Of a stretch of 24,359 bases of DNA, positions 21,443 to 24,359 are shown one piece after another. The DNA comes from Candidatus Brevefilum sp. (GTDB lineage Bacteria > Chloroflexota > Anaerolineae > Anaerolineales > Anaerolineaceae). Positions within the stretch are counted from its first letter, which is position 1, and every line of letters starts with the position of its first letter. The notes below the pieces were generated by a model. It saw only the letters and a list, made by a program, of their open reading frames with translations. It was not told the DNA's origin and made no database searches. Made by a program: the position numbers and the translations under genes. The stretch covers positions 1-24,359 of the forward strand of contig SKPR01000155.1 in assembly GCA_007119455.1 (NCBI GenBank), in the 5' to 3' direction.

Positions 21443-22147
21443 AGTCAATGATGATGCATATGGATCCACTTTAATACCCGGACCCATGGATGAGGTTACA
21501 GTCACCCGGCGGATAAATGCACCGCTTGCGCCAGCAGGCCTGGCCTGCCTGACTGCTCTCATAAATGCCACCAGGTTCTCATGCAAATTTTCAACTGAGA
21601 AAGAAATCTTTCCAATCGGTACATGAATGTTGGCGGTCTTGTCCAACCGGAACTCAACCCGGCCAGCTTTGGCTTCCTCAATCGCTCCAGCGATATTATC
21701 GGCTTGAACAACCGTCCCAGCCTTGGGGTTGGGCATCAACCCCCGGGGGCCTAATACACGCCCCAAGCGGCCGACGGTACCCATCATATCCGGTGTGGCG
21801 ATGGCTACATCAAAATCCGTCCAACCGTTCTGGATTTTCTCTACGATCTCGTCTGAATCAGCTACATGATCTGCGCCAGCCTGGCGGGCGGCTTCAGCGG
21901 CTTCACCCTGGGCAAAAACCAGAACCGTCACCTGCTTACCAAGGCCATTCGGCAAAACCACCACATCACGGATCTGCTGGTCAGCCTGACGGGGGTCAAG
22001 GCTGGTGCGTAAATGGACTTCAACTGTTTCATCGAAATTTACAAAACTGAGATCTTTCAGCAATTGTAAAGCTTCGAGCGGTTGGTAAAGGCTTTCGCGA
22101 TCAACTTTTTCTCTTGCTTCTAAATATTTTCTACCATGACTTGCCAT
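21437..22147 (-). CDS. rplA: 50S ribosomal protein L1
   Basis: A 236-residue L1 stalk protein, which helps tRNA leave the E site and represses its own operon. Signatures include FDETVEVHLRTSLDPRQADQ, PDMMGTVGRLGRVLGPRGLMPNPK and GRVEFRLDKTANIHVPIGK. Length is normal for the family. AAGGAG lies 6 nt before the ATG. The 52-nt gap to rplK holds a small stem-loop element that is nearly repeated before rplK, likely an L1 target. Confidence 0.97.
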   Translation of the reverse strand: MASHGRKYLEAREKVDRESLYQPLEALQLLKDLSFVNFDETVEVHLRTSLDPRQADQQIRDVVVLPNGLGKQVTVLVFAQGEAAEAARQAGADHVADSDEIVEKIQNGWTDFDVAIATPDMMGTVGRLGRVLGPRGLMPNPKAGTVVQADNIAGAIEEAKAGRVEFRLDKTANIHVPIGKISFSVENLHENLVAFMRAVRQARPAGASGAFIRRVTVTSSMGPGIKVDPYASSLTL

Positions 22148-22152
22148 AAAAA

Positions 22153-22189
22153 CTCCTTTGTGGTCCCAACGGGTTTTTCACCCTCCCAC
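22153..22189 (-). promoter_or_regulatory. L1-type leader element before rplA
   Basis: Minus-strand GTGG (22189-22186), GA, GGG (22183-22181), 7-nt loop, CCC (22173-22171), a 7-nt GTTGGGA and CCAC (22163-22160), then the ribosome site. The asymmetric internal loop GA versus GTTrGrA is shared with the element at 22635-22670, while the apical stem differs. Probable L1 binding site for autoregulation; inferred from position and repetition. Confidence 0.65.
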
Positions 22190-22199
22190 GAATGATCAA

Positions 22200-22628
22200 T
22201 TAATCCTCAACAACAAGTATGCCCATATTATTGGCTGTGCCTTCGATCTGGCGCATGGCACCTTCAATATCAATGGCATTCAAATCATTGAACTTCTGCT
22301 CAGCAATTTCTCGGACCTGGCTGCGTGTCACCGTGCCAACTTTATCACGGTTGGGTTCACCCGAGCCCTTTTCCACACCAGCTGCTTTCGCCAATAAAAT
22401 TGCAGCAGGTGGTGATTTCAGCTTGAAACGGAATGAACCATCCTGGAAAATGGTGATCTCCGCCGGAATAATTTCACCGGCCCGGGTTGCGGTACGGCTA
22501 TTATAGTCCTTGCAGAACGCCATAATATTGACGCCATGCTGGGCAAGCGCCGGTCCAATCGGGGGCGCCGGGTTGGCTTTGCCAGCCTGGATCTGTAGGG
22601 TTATGATTGCTTTTACTTTCTTTGCCAC
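22200..22628 (-). CDS. rplK: 50S ribosomal protein L11
   Basis: A 142-residue protein of the GTPase-associated centre. It contains IQAGKANPAPPIGPALAQHGVNIM near the N-terminus and FRFKLKSPPAAILLAKAAG, both diagnostic. The start is a GTG, with GAGGAG 7 nt upstream; the protein begins at the normal family position. It lies between nusG and rplA in the standard order. Confidence 0.97.
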   Translation of the reverse strand: MAKKVKAIITLQIQAGKANPAPPIGPALAQHGVNIMAFCKDYNSRTATRAGEIIPAEITIFQDGSFRFKLKSPPAAILLAKAAGVEKGSGEPNRDKVGTVTRSQVREIAEQKFNDLNAIDIEGAMRQIEGTANNMGILVVED

Positions 22629-22634
22629 TTATAC

Positions 22635-22670
22635 ACTCCTCTGTGGTTCTAACGGGCATCGCCCTCCCAC
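22635..22670 (-). promoter_or_regulatory. L1-type leader element before rplK
   Basis: Minus-strand GTGG (22670-22667), GA, GGGC (22664-22661), GAT loop, GCCC (22657-22654), a 7-nt GTTAGAA and CCAC (22646-22643), then GAGGAG. The same internal loop as before rplA with a different, still paired, apical stem. Probable L1 repression site for rplK-rplA. Confidence 0.65.
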
Positions 22671-22688
22671 ATCAATTAAATAAAACGA

Positions 22689-23399
22689 TTACATTTTTTC
22701 GACTTGCAAAAAGTCCAATTCGACAGGGGTTGAACGACCAAAGAAATTGACCATCACCCGCACCTTCGATCGATCCATATCAATATCATCCACAACCCCA
22801 TTAAAGTCATTGAAGGGGCCGTCAATGATACGCACCCGTTCACCGGGCTTATACGTAACTTTAATGGTCGGCGCTTCGGCTTCCATCCGGCGCAGAATCT
22901 GTGAGACCTCTTCTGGCCTCAGGGGGGTTGGATCATTGCCCATCCCCACAAAACCGGTCACACCCGGTGTGTTTCTGACCACATACCAGCTTTCTTCGCT
23001 CAGGACCATGTTGACCAGGACGTAACCCGGGAACACATGACGTTCAATCGACCGGCGCTTCCCATCCCGCACTTCAATTTCTTCCTGAGTCGGGATAACG
23101 ACATCAAAGATCTTGTCTTTCATACCCATGGATTCGATACGCTGCTCAAGATTGTGTCGCACCTTGTTCTCATAGCCAGAATAACAATGGATAACGTACC
23201 AGCCCCGGTCGTCATCTGCTTCTTCTGGTTCTGCCCCCTCATCTTCAACATCAGCTTCTTCTGCTACCGTCTCATCCGGACTATCAATAGGCGATTCAAC
23301 AGCATCCTCCGCTGGCGCGGATGTATCTTCCGTTTCAGAAACGGTTATTTCTTGTTCTTCTTCCGGAACTTGTGATTCATGATTCTCTTGTGCTGTCAT
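22689..23399 (-). CDS. nusG: Transcription termination/antitermination factor NusG with acidic N-terminal extension
   Basis: A 236-residue NusG, which binds RNA polymerase and couples it to Rho or the ribosome. The NGN domain begins at RGWYVIHCYSGYENKVRHNL (about 65) and includes HVFPGYVLVNM. The C-terminal KOW domain has YKPGERVRIIDGPFNDFNGVV. Residues 1-64 are an unusual tail rich in Glu, Asp, Ser, Thr and Pro, nearly free of basic residues; E. coli NusG (181 residues) lacks it. No internal ATG with a ribosome site supports a shorter start, so the tail appears real. It follows secE by 50 nt. Confidence 0.95.
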   Translation of the reverse strand: MTAQENHESQVPEEEQEITVSETEDTSAPAEDAVESPIDSPDETVAEEADVEDEGAEPEEADDDRGWYVIHCYSGYENKVRHNLEQRIESMGMKDKIFDVVIPTQEEIEVRDGKRRSIERHVFPGYVLVNMVLSEESWYVVRNTPGVTGFVGMGNDPTPLRPEEVSQILRRMEAEAPTIKVTYKPGERVRIIDGPFNDFNGVVDDIDMDRSKVRVMVNFFGRSTPVELDFLQVEKM

Positions 23400-23449
23400 A
23401 TCTACCTTACCTGACTATCTGCCTTCAATAAAAGATGTTTTTTATGACC

Positions 23450-23668
23450 TTAGAGAGCAACCAGGAGTGTGATCAACTGTGAAAACAGAAAATCTAACAA
23501 TCCCAAAATCATTGCCATCAGCGCCATCACCAACATCACCAGCTTGGTCATCTTCCAGGCCTCTTCAGAAGTCGGCCAGGTAACCTTGCGAAGTTCACCA
23601 ATGGTTTCCCGCCAAAACCGCTGGATTTTCTGGAAAAACGTCAGCTTTTTTTTCTTTTTAGGCGACAC
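23450..23668 (-). CDS. secE: Protein translocase subunit SecE
   Basis: A 72-residue single-helix subunit of the SecYEG channel. A basic N-terminus (SPKKKKKL) is followed by the amphipathic stretch WRETIGELRKVTWPTSEEAW, the SecE signature, and one membrane helix (about 43-68). The start is a GTG at 23668-23666, with AAGGAG about 6 nt upstream. The open frame extends further up through the tRNA gene, which is not coding. It lies between tRNA-Trp and nusG, the usual place. Confidence 0.94.
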   Translation of the reverse strand: MSPKKKKKLTFFQKIQRFWRETIGELRKVTWPTSEEAWKMTKLVMLVMALMAMILGLLDFLFSQLITLLVAL

Positions 23669-23692
23669 AGAACACTCCTTGTCTACGTCCAA

Positions 23693-23717
23693 AACGCCGC
23701 CCTTATTAGACGGCGTT
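23693..23717 (-). other. Hairpin between tRNA-Trp and secE
   Basis: Minus-strand AACGCCG (23717-23711) pairs with CGGCGTT (23699-23693) around an 11-nt loop and is followed by TTTTGG. It may be a processing signal or a weak terminator that lowers readthrough from the tRNA into secE. Confidence 0.45.
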
Positions 23718-23730
23718 GAAAAATTCCAGG

Positions 23731-23804
23731 CAGGCCAGGCAGGAATCGAACCCGCAACCCCCGCTTTTGGAGAGCGGTGCTCTGCCAAATTGAGCTACTG
23801 GCCT
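23731..23804 (-). tRNA. trnW: tRNA-Trp (anticodon CCA)
   Basis: A complete 74-nt cloverleaf on the minus strand. The acceptor stem is AGGCCAG/CTGGCCT with discriminator G. The anticodon stem CCGCT/AGCGG holds loop CTCCAAA, giving anticodon CCA. The T-arm is GCGGG-TTCGATT-CCTGC. No CCA end is encoded. It lies between rpmG and secE. Confidence 0.97.
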
Positions 23805-23858
23805 GTGCATATCGTTAAGTCAGCCAAGAATCCTTCCGATAGCTCTTCCTCAACGACC

Positions 23859-24026
23859 TCATTTTACCTCACGATGCGCGGTATGTTGCCTGCATCGCGA
23901 ACAGTACTTTTTCAACTCCAACCGGCCTGGATCATTACGACGGTTTTTCTCAGTCGTATAATTACGCTCCTGGCAATCCGTGCATTCCAGTGTTATGACC
24001 GGGCGGATACCTTTCTTTTTTGCCAT
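23859..24026 (-). CDS. rpmG: 50S ribosomal protein L33
   Basis: A 55-residue protein beginning MAKKKGIRPVITLECTDC. It has the zinc-binding form: C15-x2-C18 and a second CxxC in KYCSRCRQHT. NYTTEKNRRNDPGRLELKKY is typical of L33. It lies between tuf and tRNA-Trp, the standard order, and is cotranscribed with them. Confidence 0.95.
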   Translation of the reverse strand: MAKKKGIRPVITLECTDCQERNYTTEKNRRNDPGRLELKKYCSRCRQHTAHREVK

Positions 24027-24038
24027 GTCAATTTCATC

Positions 24039-24066
24039 ATGGTTGCCTCAAAAATGAGGCAACCAT
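24039..24066 (-). other. Strong hairpin between tuf and rpmG
   Basis: A perfect 12-bp inverted repeat, ATGGTTGCCTCA/TGAGGCAACCAT, with a 4-nt loop (24051-24054; TTTT in the minus-strand transcript). It lies 21 nt after the tuf stop and 12 nt before the rpmG start. No T-run follows on either strand, so it is more likely an RNA-stability or processing element than a terminator. Confidence 0.55.
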
Positions 24067-24087
24067 GTCTTCCTTCCTTAAGTATGC

Positions 24088-24359
24088 TTACTCAATAATC
24101 TTGGAGATCACACCAGCGCCGACCGTCAGGCCGCCTTCGCGGATGGCGAACTTCGAACCGTTCTCCAGCGCCACCGGCACAATCAGTTCCACTTCCATTG
24201 TCACCCGGTCACCGGGCAACACCATCTCAATACCTTCAGGCAACGTCACCGTACCTGTCACATCCATCGTCCGGATGTAGAACTGCGGCCGATAACCGGT
24301 GAAGAACGCACTGTGACGCCCACCCTCTTCACGCGTCAGGATATAGACTTCACCCTCAA
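24088..24359 (-). CDS. tuf: Elongation factor Tu, C-terminal part (5' end outside window)
   Basis: The last 90 or so residues, EF-Tu domain 3: EGEVYILTREEGGRHSAFF, YRPQFYIRTMDVTG, LPEGIEMVLPGD and the C-terminus GAGVISKIIE. EF-Tu delivers aminoacyl-tRNA to the ribosome. The conserved EGGRTVGAG motif reads EGGLTVGAG here, an Arg to Leu change. The frame is open to the window edge. Confidence 0.95.
   Translation of the reverse strand, partial: EGEVYILTREEGGRHSAFFTGYRPQFYIRTMDVTGTVTLPEGIEMVLPGDRVTMEVELIVPVALENGSKFAIREGGLTVGAGVISKIIE

Noticed and set aside
23469..24098. Long plus-strand open frame across secE, tRNA-Trp and rpmG
   Set aside because: It is antisense to three well-identified genes, including a tRNA, and resembles no family.

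Overview
The window reads as chromosomal DNA of a Chloroflexota bacterium, probably of the Anaerolineae. This is inferred from protein character, a Phe-specific T-box before pheS, a CGAAC-N4-GTTCG SOS box before lexA, PerR-type peroxide control, and the block tuf-rpmG-tRNA(Trp)-secE-nusG-rplK-rplA-rplJ-rplL. Nearly all of it is coding. I see no insertion sequence, prophage or CRISPR array.

Left end (1-7751). The 5' part of pheS (minus strand) is preceded by a complete T-box leader with UUC specifier, antiterminator, terminator and promoter. Two tandem 783-residue SLC13-type transporters follow, also minus strand, each with four RCK_C (TrkA_C) domains between two membrane halves. They are paralogues made by a local tandem duplication. 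It also copied a divergent promoter and the 5' part of the leader of the next gene, a MOT1-family molybdate transporter. The intact MOT1 leader (6417-6515) closes with a 6 + 5 bp long-range helix and looks like an unassigned structured regulatory RNA.

Stress and lipid region (7766-15154). A Dps-like thioferritin lies downstream of perR, whose promoter carries a PerR-type box. A tetR-ABC ATPase-FtsX permease operon has a palindromic operator just after its promoter. Divergent from it, a cyclopropane-fatty-acid-synthase-type methyltransferase is followed 3 nt later by a geranylgeranyl-reductase-like flavoprotein, possibly a lipid-modifying pair.

Sulfur, metal and housekeeping region (15201-20193). 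fmdB, a CstR-like repressor (Cys-Cys, no His ligand) and osmC form a short operon behind a promoter with an inverted repeat. Then come a TRZ/ATZ amidohydrolase (MTA/SAH deaminase-like) and a cytochrome P450 on the minus strand, and lexA on the plus strand with an SOS box filling the -35/-10 spacer.

Translation cluster (20161-24359, minus strand). It reads tuf (partial), rpmG, tRNA-Trp, secE, nusG, rplK, rplA, rplJ, rplL. Near-identical small stem-loop elements precede rplK and rplA (probable L1 autoregulatory sites). A structured L10-type leader with its own promoter precedes rplJ. That promoter's -35 hexamer is formed by the last codon and stop codon of rplA. A bidirectional terminator separates rplL from lexA.
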